From NCBI GenBank assembly GCA_963170055.1, contig CAUJGJ010000235.1, forward strand, positions 90,901 to 108,400: DNA of 17,500 bases, given 5' to 3'. The notes under the pieces were generated by a model. That model worked only from the letters and a program-made list of their open reading frames with translations. It did not search any database and was not told the origin of the DNA. How positions within the stretch are numbered: the stretch's first letter is position 1; every line of letters begins with the position of its first letter. Both the position numbers and the translations under genes were made by a program. The stretch is from Halisarca cf. caerulea (Eukaryota > Porifera > Demospongiae > Chondrillida > Halisarcidae). This document shows positions 1 to 15,844 of this stretch, in pieces.

Positions 1-31
1 TAAGTGTACACGGATTCAAACAAGTGTACAT

Positions 32-1604
32 TCATAGAATTTGCATCACATTAAGAAGCAAACAAACTTCATTAATCTGCTTCTTTGTTTCTGCTACTGG
101 TTGAGTCTTATAACAGTCATCATTCAACACATTGAGGCGTGAATGAGCCAAGTGAAGAGGAGTGTTTCCATAACAGTTCACAGATGTTAAGTCTGTACCT
201 GTTGTGGGAGAGTTGTAAAGGGAATGAAACCTGCATTGCATTTCTGACAAGAATTGGATACCAATAATGAGCGTACATGCTCAAATATCATGAGTGAGTT
301 TCCAATACAAACACTGAAGTACGTACACAAATACATATTATGTACGCATGGATGCACATTGATCTAGTGCCATGCAGTAATAAGATGGTGGATACGATGA
401 ATTTTTGTGCTAAAGCCTTGTGAAAACAGTGAAACCTCTACAATAAGGATGCCATTGGAACCACCATTAACTGTCCTGTGGACGAAGGCGTCCCTATTTC
501 GAAGGTTTTCTACATACTCATGTCAATGCAAGGGATGTCAGATAGGACAAAGCATTAGTGTCCTGCTAAAAGAGGTGGCTGCATTTCAGAGGTGTCTTTA
601 ATAGAGGTTTCATTGTAAGTACATGCGTATGTAGCTCTGCCCCCTCCTCCCCCTCCAAAAAAAAAAAAAAAAACAATTAAACAACCGGAATAGCAAAAAA
701 TCCCACAATACAATAGGTCCCCTAGTGATATACGTACATATGTACGTACATTAGTGACTAGCATGCATACATACTAATATGTACATACACATACATACAT
801 ACATACATACATACATACATACGAACATACATACGGTACATACACAGAAACATGTGAAAACAAACCTGCTTTTAGTAAGGCAGTTACCACAGGAACACAG
901 TTGTTGCACACAGCTGGAGAGAGAGTTAAATACGTATGTACAAACCTGAAAACTCACTACCCCAAGCATGCCATGAGGTGTGTACATGCATGCACACACA
1001 TGTACGGGAAGGCAAGAGCATACAATACACAATAAGTGTATGCATGTGTAAGGCTGTGCGGTATCACAAATTATCAGTTTCTGTATATCATCACGCCAAT
1101 ACAGTATACTGGGTGTTGAAACTGTAGATAGCATCCAAATGAATCCTTATCACACAGATTAAAATCATTCCCAAACAACAGCCGTGTGTGTTACCTAGTA
1201 CCTTTAGCACCCATAATCATGGCTTCCATATGCAATAATTTTCACAGATTTAAATTTGAACAAATTACTTAAGATAGACTTCCATATCCTTGGAATACCA
1301 TATCATTTTCAGTCCCTCCAATACTGGCCTAACCTTACCACAGTATCACACGATATCACAGTGCAGGAAAAAGTTGGTCGGTATCAAAATTTTCCACAAA
1401 TAATATCATGGTGTCACTATTTATCAAGTACATATTGCACAGTACTACATGCATGTATATATGTATGTACGTACATACTTCCATGCACACACTAATGGAC
1501 TTAAATAAGCACACACATGCATGCATGCAAGCACACATACATGCACATACGTGTGCACACACATGCACACATGCACGCACGCACGCACGCACACACACAC
1601 ACGT

Positions 1605-1669
<65 letters not shown>

Positions 1670-2061
1670 CAACATCACCAACACAGCACATACCCAAGTG
1701 CAGAGGAGCATTGTCTAAGCAGTCCTTCTGATTAACATCTGCTCCATGCTGCAAGAGCACATTCACTGACAAAGAGAAAGTGTCCAGTAGAAGAAGGTAA
1801 CAAGTGACAAGGAAAGTAAAAATTATCCAACTTACACATCATGTACATGACACGGCTGCATCGCAGATTACTTCCCATTGTAATGTGACAAACATCACGA
1901 AATACAGAATACAGTGAAATCTTTGTAAACAGACACTTCCCAAACTCAGCTATCATGTATGTAGATACTTCATTCCAGAAGCATACCATGAATGTATGTG
2001 TGATGTAATCTTGCCAATATTCACTTAAGACATTCACACATATACGTACACATATGTATAA

Positions 2062-2120
<59 letters not shown>

Positions 2121-2138
2121 TACACACACACACACACC

Positions 2139-2216
<78 letters not shown>

Positions 2217-2230
2217 TACACACACACACA

Positions 2231-2288
<58 letters not shown>

Positions 2289-2480
2289 ACTTATGTCTTC
2301 CTCAGCACATGCCATAACACAGACAACGCAACCATGCATCCCATACCCATCGCTTCATTTCCCTGAGACGCAGCAAAATGCAAACCACTTCTTCCCTTGT
2401 CATCTGACAGGTTGGCACTTGTCCCAGCTGAGAGCAGCTCCATTACTGACATTGGAAAGTATTGGCAAATTCACTCTATG

Positions 2481-2516
<36 letters not shown>

Positions 2517-2519
2517 TTA

Positions 2520-2587
<68 letters not shown>

Positions 2588-2870
2588 ACATACACATCAT
2601 TAGGTTTGGTAAAATGTAACATAACAAAACTCACCTTTGTCGGTGTTTCTGGATAAAACAGCATTTTGAAATTCCTTGAGCTCTGTATTAAATCACATAC
2701 ACGAATAAATATTAGGAAATGAGGGACCGCCATGTTGCAGGGCACAACTTTTAACATTAAACAATTGTCCGTTGAATACCTCTGGCGTGTTTCCCCAAAA
2801 CACTTGACCTGGTTTTCTCATGTAAATGATGTCTTTGGTTCTTAATTTTCCCCCCGTGATACGCCGACAT
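32..2870 (-). CDS. ANKRD54: ANKRD54-like ankyrin-repeat protein (six exons; 3' end uncertain)
   Basis: Exons on the minus strand are 2870-2780, 2682-2635, 2445-2347, 1765-1694, 913-866 and 198 down to a stop at 34-32. All junctions are GT-AG and each intron falls after the first base of a codon. The joined frame gives 174 residues. A short basic N-terminus (residues 1-30) is followed by a degenerate helical repeat (about 31-61) and three ankyrin repeats: [12 protein letters not shown] at 61-72, DNAPLHLAVCNN at 97-108 and [15 protein letters not shown] at 130-144. The order and the PLHLA(K/H)S(K/R)LN(I/V)L signature match vertebrate ANKRD54, a nucleocytoplasmic scaffold reported to bind Src-family and Tec kinases. 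Human ANKRD54 is about 300 residues; here the acidic N-terminal region is absent and the C-terminus is shorter. The last exon may instead splice out of the window, so the stop at 34-32 is provisional. The start is the first ATG after an in-frame TAG at 2885-2883. The gene is divergent from PPT2a. Identification rests on remembered family sequence. Confidence 0.82.
427..615 (+). mobile_element. ~190-bp pogo/Tigger-like MITE (in ANKRD54-like intron 5)
   Basis: The left end reads CAGTGAAACCTCTA and the right end is its near reverse complement, TAGAGGTTTCATTG, followed by TA. The interior shares blocks such as CCATTGGAACCAC, AAGAGGTGGCTG and TTTCAGAGGTGT with the element at 13555-13744, in the same order and spacing. 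It has no coding capacity, so it would depend on a transposase elsewhere. Confidence 0.65.
781..840. repeat. (ACAT)n microsatellite
   Basis: A run of CATA tetranucleotides with a few interruptions in intron 5 of the ANKRD54-like gene. Confidence 0.9.
1571..1666. repeat. (CA)n microsatellite with GCAC interruptions
   Basis: Nearly pure CA after a GCAC-rich start, in intron 4 of the ANKRD54-like gene, 27 bp from the splice donor at 1693. Confidence 0.95.
2064..2288. repeat. Long (CA)n microsatellite with repeated CTTA interruptions
   Basis: About 225 bp of CA with three CACCTTACACA interruptions, which suggests block duplication within the tract. In intron 3 of the ANKRD54-like gene. Confidence 0.95.
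2481..2597. repeat. Compound (CTA)n-(CA)n microsatellite
   Basis: About thirteen CTA triplets run into a CA tract of about 60 bp, in intron 2 of the ANKRD54-like gene between exons at 2347-2445 and 2635-2682. Confidence 0.95.
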
Positions 2871-3013
2871 CGGCTGTAGCTTCTAGTGCTGTTCGCGATC
2901 TATACTTTTGCGTATAATGTTATTCTCCACTCTTTCGGCAGCCATTTAAATTTTCTGAACTTCGTAAACAAAGCCACGTGACGTTATCGACTCTCTTCAG
3001 TGGCTCGAGATTC
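2871..3013. promoter_or_regulatory. Shared divergent promoter of ANKRD54-like and PPT2a genes
   Basis: Only 143 bp separate the two start codons, so both core promoters and leaders must lie here or overlap the genes. Visible elements are GGCAGCCATTT at 2937-2947, which read on the minus strand is AAATGGCTGCC and resembles the YY1 core, and GCCACGTGAC at 2973-2982, with an E-box CACGTG at 2975-2980. The E-box resembles the CLEAR consensus GTCACGTGAC bound by TFEB/MITF factors at lysosomal genes. There is no clear TATA box at a sensible distance. CpG dinucleotides are commoner here than in the flanking introns. Function is inferred from motif match and position. Confidence 0.6.
2883..2945 (-). 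other. Possible 20-codon upstream ORF of the ANKRD54-like gene
   Basis: An ATG at 2945 (minus strand) opens a 20-residue frame that ends at TAG 2885-2883. It is in the same frame as the main start at 2870 and 12 bp upstream of it. If transcription starts to the right of 2945 this would be a translated leader ORF. The same ATG lies inside the YY1-like block, so it may equally be untranscribed promoter. Confidence 0.25.
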
Positions 3014-8713
<5,700 letters not shown>

Positions 8714-10237
8714 TAAAAACAATCTTATTGAAGTTGTGTGGATCAGCATGTTCTGTTGATTACTTGTATTTTGTGCTGCAGTTTATACATGCTATTTCTG
8801 CACTAAGTTTTTTACTTTGTTATACAGAGAATTGTAAAACTGCTTGTTTGATTCATAGGGCCAGGGGAACCACTGGGGCGGGTAGCTAGGGCAATAACCC
8901 TATCACTTGTCGTATATGGTACCGAACTTCCACAAAATCAATTTGTCAATTGGAGTTTATAGGGCCTACTACCATGAATGGTAGGATATTGTGACACCAC
9001 AAACAGGATTGAGGTGCTCCACCACTGTTGTATGCTTCCTCTAGCTGGGCCTGATTCCTGTGTATTCTTTTGGCCACAACTGATGATTGACTGTAATATC
9101 CCTTGTATAGGTGATTCATAGAAAATTGCTTGGATGATGTACATACAAGCTAAAACTACTTCTGTTACTAGAGAAACTTGTGCTATGTTGAATATGCATG
9201 TCACCAGCTACCGTACACAGTGGAAACTGTATGGTTAACGAGAAACCCAGGGTGCACTTGGTATAGCATGATCATGCATGCATACTACACAATTCTGTGA
9301 TATTGTGCAGATACAAAATGAACTTCAGTGGTACGTCTGGCAGTGCTTCTTTGTTGTGGTGTAGCTATATATATAGATCTATATTCATTATTGAGCATGT
9401 ATGTAAATTATACATAGGCCGTAAATAACTCTAGACAGTTTAATATGTAATACTGCACAAAAACACCCACAGCTCTGGCCTTCGGGAACTTCGCGTGTCT
9501 CCACTATGAATGTGTGTGGTGCTAGTGCCAAATACTGCTCTTAGCACCACCATATCCAGCTCTGGAAGAATACATGCACTCACAGCACATTGGAAACTTC
9601 ATGTGTGTCCACTGTGAATGTGTGTGGTACTATAGTGTCATGATCAAACATTGGTTTTAGCACCACCATCCCCAGTGCTACACAAATACACTGATAGCTA
9701 GCATTTTGGAAACTTCTTGCGATTCCATGGGCAGTGTGAGTGGTGCTAGTGCCAAATATTGGTCTTAGCACCACCATACTCAGTGGTGCACAAATACATC
9801 CACAGCAATTCAGAAACTTCTATCATATGTGTCCTCTGTAAATCTGTGTGGTCCTAGTACTAGTGTCTAATATTTGGTCTGAACGCCACCATGATATTAT
9901 GATCAACTTATCTGTGGCTGGAGTATAACTTTTCTGTTCTAGTGCTTTATATAGTCTACTGTTCTACATAGGCTGTGTGACAGGTACTACCAAGTAGTTT
10001 ATGCACATTATACTGTACTGTACATATATTCAATTGCATAATATCATGACAAGGACACATATATTATACATACATGCATACATACATGCATGCAACAAAA
10101 AGGATATACTGGTACTGGTGATACTCAGTTAAGTCTCATAAATACTTTATAGATACCATGAGCCCTGACTCAATGAAGTCACAATTCAACACAAGATACA
10201 GCCCTCAAATTCACACGCGCATAGAGCGCATGGTAAT
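8714..10237. other. Intergenic region between PPT2a and PPT2b
   Basis: It holds the 3' leader-less tail of PPT2a, the ~110-bp tandem array (9451-9895) and AT-rich sequence with TACAT/GCATGC runs near 10060-10100. I see no convincing AATAAA soon after the PPT2a stop and no gene. Confidence 0.6.
9451..9895. repeat. Tandem array of about four ~110-bp units between the PPT2 copies
   Basis: GCACCACCAT recurs at 9544, 9660 and 9768, with a GCCACCAT variant near 9885. Each is preceded by TGTGTGGT-CTAGTG-C-AATATT and followed by GCACAAATACA-CCACAGCA and GGAAACTTC. Periods are about 116, 108 and 116 bp. Units are diverged, so the array is old. No ORF spans it. Confidence 0.75.
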
Positions 10238-10326
10238 GGCAGCCATTTTATCGCAGATTTCAATCGTTACGCAATATTATTAGCCGAAACTGGTTGAAGT
10301 CACGTGATGTAAATTACTAAGGGATT
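10238..10326 (+). promoter_or_regulatory. PPT2b proximal promoter with CLEAR-type E-box and YY1-like block
   Basis: GGCAGCCATTT at 10238-10248 is identical to the block at 2937-2947 before PPT2a. GTCACGTGAT at 10299-10308 differs from the CLEAR consensus GTCACGTGAC at one position and ends 18 bp before the ATG at 10327. The two elements are in the same order as at PPT2a, but their spacing differs (63 versus 38 bp between starts). This fits a lysosomal-biogenesis regulated promoter inherited from before the duplication. Function is inferred. Confidence 0.58.
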
Positions 10327-12293
10327 ATGGCAATGGCTATCTCCGACGCCAACTCGAAGCGACTTTTGCTCCTGTCGCTACTTGTGTTCCTGCTTAATTT
10401 GTGGAAGACCCAAGCATATAGACCAGTGATATTAATGCATGGCATTGTTTCTAAAGCGGAATTTATGCAGCCCGTGGCAGACCACATAGAGAAATTCTAC
10501 CCGGGAACTTCCATCCTGAACGTAGACCTATACGACGAAGCGGACAGTTTAGTCGCCATGGATTTGCAGGTGGATGGAGTGAGGGAAAAGGTGAAACCGT
10601 TTATGGAAAAGGCTAAAGATGGAGTAAACATGGTATGTTATTCCCAAGGTAAGAAATACTTGACTTCAAACATATAACAAGTTACATGTATCAGCAGATC
10701 TAGACTGCTTAGAAAGACAAGAACTCAGCACACAGCCATTAGTTCCACTCTTAAGAAAGAATTTACAATTCCCATTGCTCGTAGTATTATGCCCTCATTG
10801 TGTTTAACCTCGGTGTAGTTGCAGTATCCTTGCTTACGAAGATGTCCTAAGCATGTTGACATCTAGTTTTATGACTGTACTTTGGCATCATGTGTGCAGT
10901 TTATACCTTTGCCTTATGCACCACTGTGTTTGAGAAGCGGCAACAAATATACAGTGGAACCTGTATAATGCGGACACCTTGGGACCACCAAAAGTGTCCT
11001 GATTTTCCAGGGTTGCCCCAACATGTCATTCATATGTCTATGAGAATTTGGGACCATAACCTAATGTCCATTTTATACAAGTATCCAGTTTTCAAGTGTC
11101 CTGAATAGCAAGTCTCAATGTGCAACACATACGCACAACACCAAGCGCTACTACATGAAGGGGAGCCCCTCTGTTCCAGCCACCTTGGGACCATAGATAC
11201 TCTATAATTCGCATGTTGGGACCAACTGCCCCGAGGACTGTCCTGTTTATTGAAGTGTCCTCATTTCAGGGGCTGAAGCTGTTTTATAGCAAAGTATACT
11301 GAAGAATTTGGTTCCAGTGGTATAGAGGGGTGTCCACTATTCAGGGGTCTGGAGTTTAGGGGCTCCGCTGAACTTGTACAGATTGAGTCCTACATATGCA
11401 TACAAATTGCTTTGTATTGTACAACAATGGTCCTTGTTGTGCCAATGTTCCTTGTTAACCTTGAGTGGCCACGATAAGGAGTGATAAGAATGGATATTAA
11501 TTTTCATTTCATTCAAGAACATTAATTTTCTTTTCGTTTGTATGTTGTTTCATTTGTGTCTTGGTAACTGAAACTATTCTTTGTAGCCATTTTACTCGCT
11601 GGCTCCTGTCCAGTAGTACAGTGTTCTCCAAACAGTATCTAACTATAATACAGTCACATTCATTAGTTCAACACTGATTTATCTCAAAACCTCATTTCCC
11701 TGAAATTCTGCCCTGGAACCCCTTCACCACGTTGTATGCAATCTACACTGATTTATCCAACATCTGATTCATCCAATACCTTCATGAGGAGCAGATGTGG
11801 TCACATGAACATGGGTGTGCCTTATTTCTATACTTCGTGTTACAATTGTGTTTTTTTTCTAGTTTTATTTTATTGTCACTTAAAAGTGTTACTAAATTCT
11901 TAATTTTAATTAATTATTTTAATTTACATTATTTTTATTTTTTTGTTGCTAAATTTTTATCTACTAAATTTGTATGCATATAAAAGTATTAAAGTTTTCA
12001 CTGTGTGTCTTTTACTAGGTACATTAATATGTCGAGCAATACTAGAACGCATGGAGGATCACAATGTTCACACATTTATATCAATATCAGGACCCCACGC
12101 AGGTCAATATGGAGGTTAGTTCCATACTCACAAACACATCATGCTTACAGTACGTGCGTATGTCTATATACGTACATGCGTACACACATTGATACGTATG
12201 TGTATATTTGCATGCATGCTCATTCATGCTTGACACACACAGACACAGATAAATACATACAGATACAGACAGACACACACACACGCACGCACG

Positions 12294-12355
<62 letters not shown>

Positions 12356-12963
12356 AGGCTCTTGTAAATCCAACCATAGATGATCCAACAAACGAATACT
12401 ACCCTGTACGTAAGCATATATCTCAGTTCTTCCCCATCCTGTAATGACTGCTAAGTGCCTTTACTCCCTCTAACCTACAGATACTGATTATCTGAAGTTC
12501 TTTTTCCCTAATTTCACCAAAGAGCATATCTATGAGTAAGTGATTATGCATCTTTGGCTTGCATACACAGCACTTGAGGTTTTGAGGTTTTGAGTTTCAT
12601 GTGTCTTCATATTATTATTAGAACATAAAATTCAGCATAATTACATATACGTACATGTCTGAAACTGATGAGTGAAGTGTTGCTGTGGTGGTAATATGAG
12701 TACTGCACAGCATGAGGACCCATAGCAAGGCATACGTTACTTCCATTACTAACAGATGTTTACCCTGTGGGTTTTCAGGCTTTTCTATTCAGATCTTGGT
12801 CAAGAGATATCTGTAGCAAATTACTGGAAAGGTGTGTTTGGGTTGGACCTGTGGGAGTTTTTTTTATTTTTGATACATTCATATTCTGTATTCACTATGC
12901 TCATCTACTCATATAACCTGTATGCACGTGTGCATGCACAAACATACACACATGCACGCGCAT

Positions 12964-13014
<51 letters not shown>

Positions 13015-13029
13015 CACACACACACACGT

Positions 13030-13065
<36 letters not shown>

Positions 13066-14908
13066 TCTGTAGATCCTCATCACCTTGATCTGTATGAAAA
13101 GTACTGTATCTTCCTATCATCCCTCAACAATGCATCACCAGGTCGGTAAATCTGTCCATGCACGCAACATAGCCATTCATCATCATCATCCAACCTGGCT
13201 ATGTACGTATCTATTTCTACAGAACATAAGAAAAACTTTCTTCGCATTCAGCGAGCCGTGTTCATTGGAGGTCCTGATGATGGTGTGATTACCCCATGGC
13301 AATCAAGGTACATTTGTGTCATGTTCAGAACAACAGTCACAGGCTAGTGCTGTTTTTGTCAAGCCTTGTAATTGGAAAGTTGTATAATTGTGTTTTTCAA
13401 ATCTGGGCCATGAAGACCTATCTATTGTGGTTGGAATGTAGCACCAACTTCACATGTGCATGGTTGCATTATATAAGCTTGATTTGCTGAAGTTTTGACC
13501 ATGTTGTGTACTATTCAGATGTGTGCACATATGTTTGTACCTTAAAGCTCTATACAGTACAACCTCTATGATAAGGACACCATTGGAACCACAGTGAGCT
13601 GTGCTTTTGTATGTGGAAGTGTCCTTATTTTTGAGGGTTAAATGTACACATGTCAGTATGAGGGATTTCACATGGGGCAGAGCAGTGGTGCCTTGTTAAA
13701 GGATGTTGCTGTTTTTCAGAGGTGTTCTTCAATAGAGGTTTCAGGTCATGTTTATCTATGTATGTGCATTATTACGTGCAATGGCATAGGCAATTGTATG
13801 TATGTTTTTCCTTCAGTGGCTGAATTTGTAGGATATAATCATGAATGTGTTGTGAGTCTCTGAATTTAACCTGTCAGGGTCGAGATATGCTTTGCAATTC
13901 AGTATAATAAGTGCACATCCAAACTACCAACCCCAGTCGGTCAAGCATTTTTCCTACCCTTCCCACAAACCTAAATACAAATCTATGCATATTTACATAA
14001 TACAGGGAAACCTCTCTGAACCGAACCCTCTGTAATCTGGAACCCTCTCTAAACTGGACATGTTTTCAAATCCTGCTCTCTATATTTGCTGTACATATAG
14101 AACCTCCCTAATCCGAAGCCTCTCTAAACTGAACCTTTTATTTGGTTCCAAGGGTGTTCCGCTAGGGAGGTTTCCCTGTATACTGTTAATGATATGTATA
14201 TAATGCCTACTTGTCTGAGCAAGTGTATCCATTTGGTCGATCTTTCTTTTCTTAGTCATTTTGGATTTTATGATGAAAATGAGCATGTGGTTGAGTTCCA
14301 GCACCAGCCGGTATGTGCATACCTTTGTACCACACATGTGTATGCGTTTGTACGTACGTTTTACTTTGGTGACACAATACTGGCACCTGTACATTGGCAC
14401 AAATTTGCCTTTTGGTTTCCACAACTGTATGGAAGTTTAGACACACACGTGTAACTACACCTCTGTGTGTATGCATGCATATGTTGTTACCTTGTAGGTG
14501 CTAATTTTCGCAGGGCGTATATTTCACAAATCAAAAACTTGGTTGTAATTTGCGATAATTTTATATTTTTGCAAGTGGACCAGTCCCTACCATAATTATA
14601 TTAGATAAATAGACTATGTATCTAACCAAGTATTTACAATTGAATTTTTGCAAATACAGGCTTGATCATTCACAAAATTTGCAAATATAATTCTGCAAAT
14701 ATTATCACCTTCAAGGTATAATGCTTGCATTTTTTTTCCCTTCTGCACTGCATGTGATTTGCAGGTGTTTACTGAAGACACCTTTGGGCTTAGGACACTC
14801 TACAACGCTAACAATGTAACCATCTGCATCGTACCAGGAGTGGCCCATACTGACTGGCCCAAGAATCTTGCAGTCTTTGAGAAGTGTATTCAACCATGGC
14901 TGAAATAG
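10327..14908 (+). CDS. PPT2: PPT2-like lysosomal thioesterase paralogue b, catalytic triad intact
   Basis: Exons are 10327-10648, 12019-12114, 12481-12535, 12779-12831, 13073-13141, 13223-13307, 14256-14310 and 14765-14908. All introns are GT-AG, and the joined frame encodes 292 residues. Exons 2-7 have exactly the lengths and phases of PPT2a (96, 55, 53, 69, 85 and 55 bp), so this is a tandem duplicate. The N-terminus is 11 residues of polar leader followed by a hydrophobic signal segment (12-25), then YRPVILMHG. The nucleophile elbow is CYSQG with Ser106 (10642-10644), GGPDDG is at 214-219, and the catalytic His273 sits in PGVAHTDW, equivalent to GISHTAW of human PPT2. Sites for N-glycosylation include NFT, NAS and NVT. 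It should hydrolyse acyl-CoA-type thioesters in the lysosome. A second ATG lies two codons downstream at 10333, so the exact start is slightly uncertain. PPT2b converges with PSMD8. Confidence 0.92.
10952..11360. mobile_element. Pogo-like MITE or fragment cluster (PPT2b intron 1)
   Basis: The left end is CAGTGGAACCTGTATAATGC at 10952 preceded by TA. Repeated GGGACC, GTGTCC and GGACACC modules follow to about 11360, including an inverted copy, GGTATAGAGGGGTGTCC, near 11320. I could not find a clean right terminus, so the extent is approximate and two elements may be merged. Confidence 0.5.
11640..11795. repeat. Very degenerate MITE-like repeat (PPT2b intron 1)
   Basis: CAACACTGATTTATCTCAAAACCTC and a later ACACTGATTTATCCAACATC are internal direct repeats. 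The style (alternating CTGATT/TCATCCAA modules, ACAGT at the left) resembles the other MITEs, but no clear terminal pair is left. Confidence 0.3.
12232..12353. repeat. (CA)n/(GCAC)n microsatellite in PPT2b intron 2
   Basis: An imperfect ACAGA/GCAC segment followed by pure CA, between exon 2 and exon 3 of PPT2b. Confidence 0.95.
12935..13064. repeat. (CA)n microsatellite in PPT2b intron 4
   Basis: CA with GCGCATGCGC and ACGTGCAC interruptions, ending only eight bases before exon 5, so it replaces most of the usual polypyrimidine tract. Confidence 0.95.
13555..13744 (+). mobile_element. ~190-bp pogo/Tigger-like MITE (PPT2b intron 6)
   Basis: It begins CAGTACAACCTCTATGATAA after TA (13553-13554) and ends ATAGAGGTTTCAGG. 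It is the same family and size as the copy at 427-615, collinear along the whole length by eye but well diverged, so neither insertion is recent. Confidence 0.65.
14003..14178. mobile_element. 176-bp MITE with CAGGGAAACCTC ends and TA target sites (PPT2b intron 6)
   Basis: The left end, CAGGGAAACCTCTCTGAACC, and the right end (reverse complement CAGGGAAACCTCCCTAGCGG) are perfect for the first 12 bp. TA flanks both sides (14001-14002, 14179-14180). Inside, AACCTCCCTAATCCGAAGCC and CTCTCTAAACTG modules repeat the end sequence. The intact ends make this the best-preserved MITE in the window. Confidence 0.75.
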
Positions 14909-15844
14909 TAACATGGTTTAAAGTGAATATATTATTATTCAATCATTATATTGGATCGATTTATTGGTATTTATCATTTTTCTCATGCAATTCTTTGAAT
15001 TTGTGACATTTGCTCACAACATGTATAAGATGTTTTATATGTACATCAATAGATGCATGTAAAGTGAATTGAAGTACAGCATATTGTGTAGGGGGTACGT
15101 GTTTCTGGAAAACTTTTGTATTCAAGAATTATATTATTATTCTTACTACGTATATATATATCTAGCGACAATTATCTCAATGACATGCTATGTACGTATA
15201 TATATACATATTATGTTATAATTATTTATTATCAAATTTTTTCTCAGGTACTGGTGATGGAAACCTCAAATACTATATGCATGTACATACATACAACGCG
15301 TGCAAATTTTATAATTGTTTGTCTTTTTACTGTATAATGTACAATTATACAGGCATTGAATCATTAATTGTGCAGTACAACAGTGCTCTCCAGGCCCGTA
15401 GGCAGGTTTTTGTTGGGGAGTGCTTTTCAAAGTAAGATGGACAATAGGTCTATTGCATAACAAAACATGGATGAAGGAATTTGTGTGTTATGTTCTTGTT
15501 TTGAATCTCCATGCATTTTTGCCATCAGCTTGAGTGCTTTAGAAAGCAAATGAACATGTACACGTATGGTAGGTTGATAACATATTCGACTACGTAGATC
15601 ACAGTCAAGAACACCATGCAATGTTACAATGATATCAGTATTATAATAAACAGTACAACGTCTGACATTTGTGTTACAGGACTATCTATGCAGCTATTGG
15701 ACACAACTGCCACATGTATGAAGACATAACTGCTCTTAGTACAGCATTACAAGATCAACAACAAAGGTTACCAATAGATGATGTGACATTCTTAAATACT
15801 ATTCAAACCTTAACTGTACCTAAGTATCCCATGGCCGTGCAAAA
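14909..15844. other. Convergent intergenic region between PPT2b and PSMD8
   Basis: It contains both 3' untranslated ends. The sequence is AT-rich at 15110-15245. GGCCCGTAGGCAGG at about 15392-15405 resembles the end of a GGGCGTAGCC-type transposon, but no partner end is seen. AATAAA at about 15646 (plus) is too far from PPT2b to assign. A plus-strand open frame at 15669-15875 is discussed as a finding. Confidence 0.5.

Noticed and set aside
1732..2283. Cys-Val or His-Thr dipeptide-repeat frames over CA tracts here and at 6000-6256, 12300 and 13000
   Set aside because: These are translations of (CA)n/(TG)n microsatellites, open by composition and not genes.
2700..2757. ATGGCGGTCCCTC frame on the minus strand as first exon of the ankyrin gene
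   Set aside because: It lies in intron 1. Exon 2780-2870 joins the next exon in phase and matches the family (K-rich segment before the first repeat).
2978..3013. Extension of PPT2a upstream to a GTG at 2978
   Set aside because: GTG is not a normal start in animal genes, and ATG 3014 directly precedes a typical signal peptide. The segment also contains part of the E-box.
10890..11108. 72-codon plus-strand frame in PPT2b intron 1
   Set aside because: It runs through MITE sequence with GGACACC modules and has no family resemblance.
15392..15405. GGCCCGTAGGCAGG as an end of a complete transposon
   Set aside because: No inverted partner or target duplication is visible nearby; at most a fragment.
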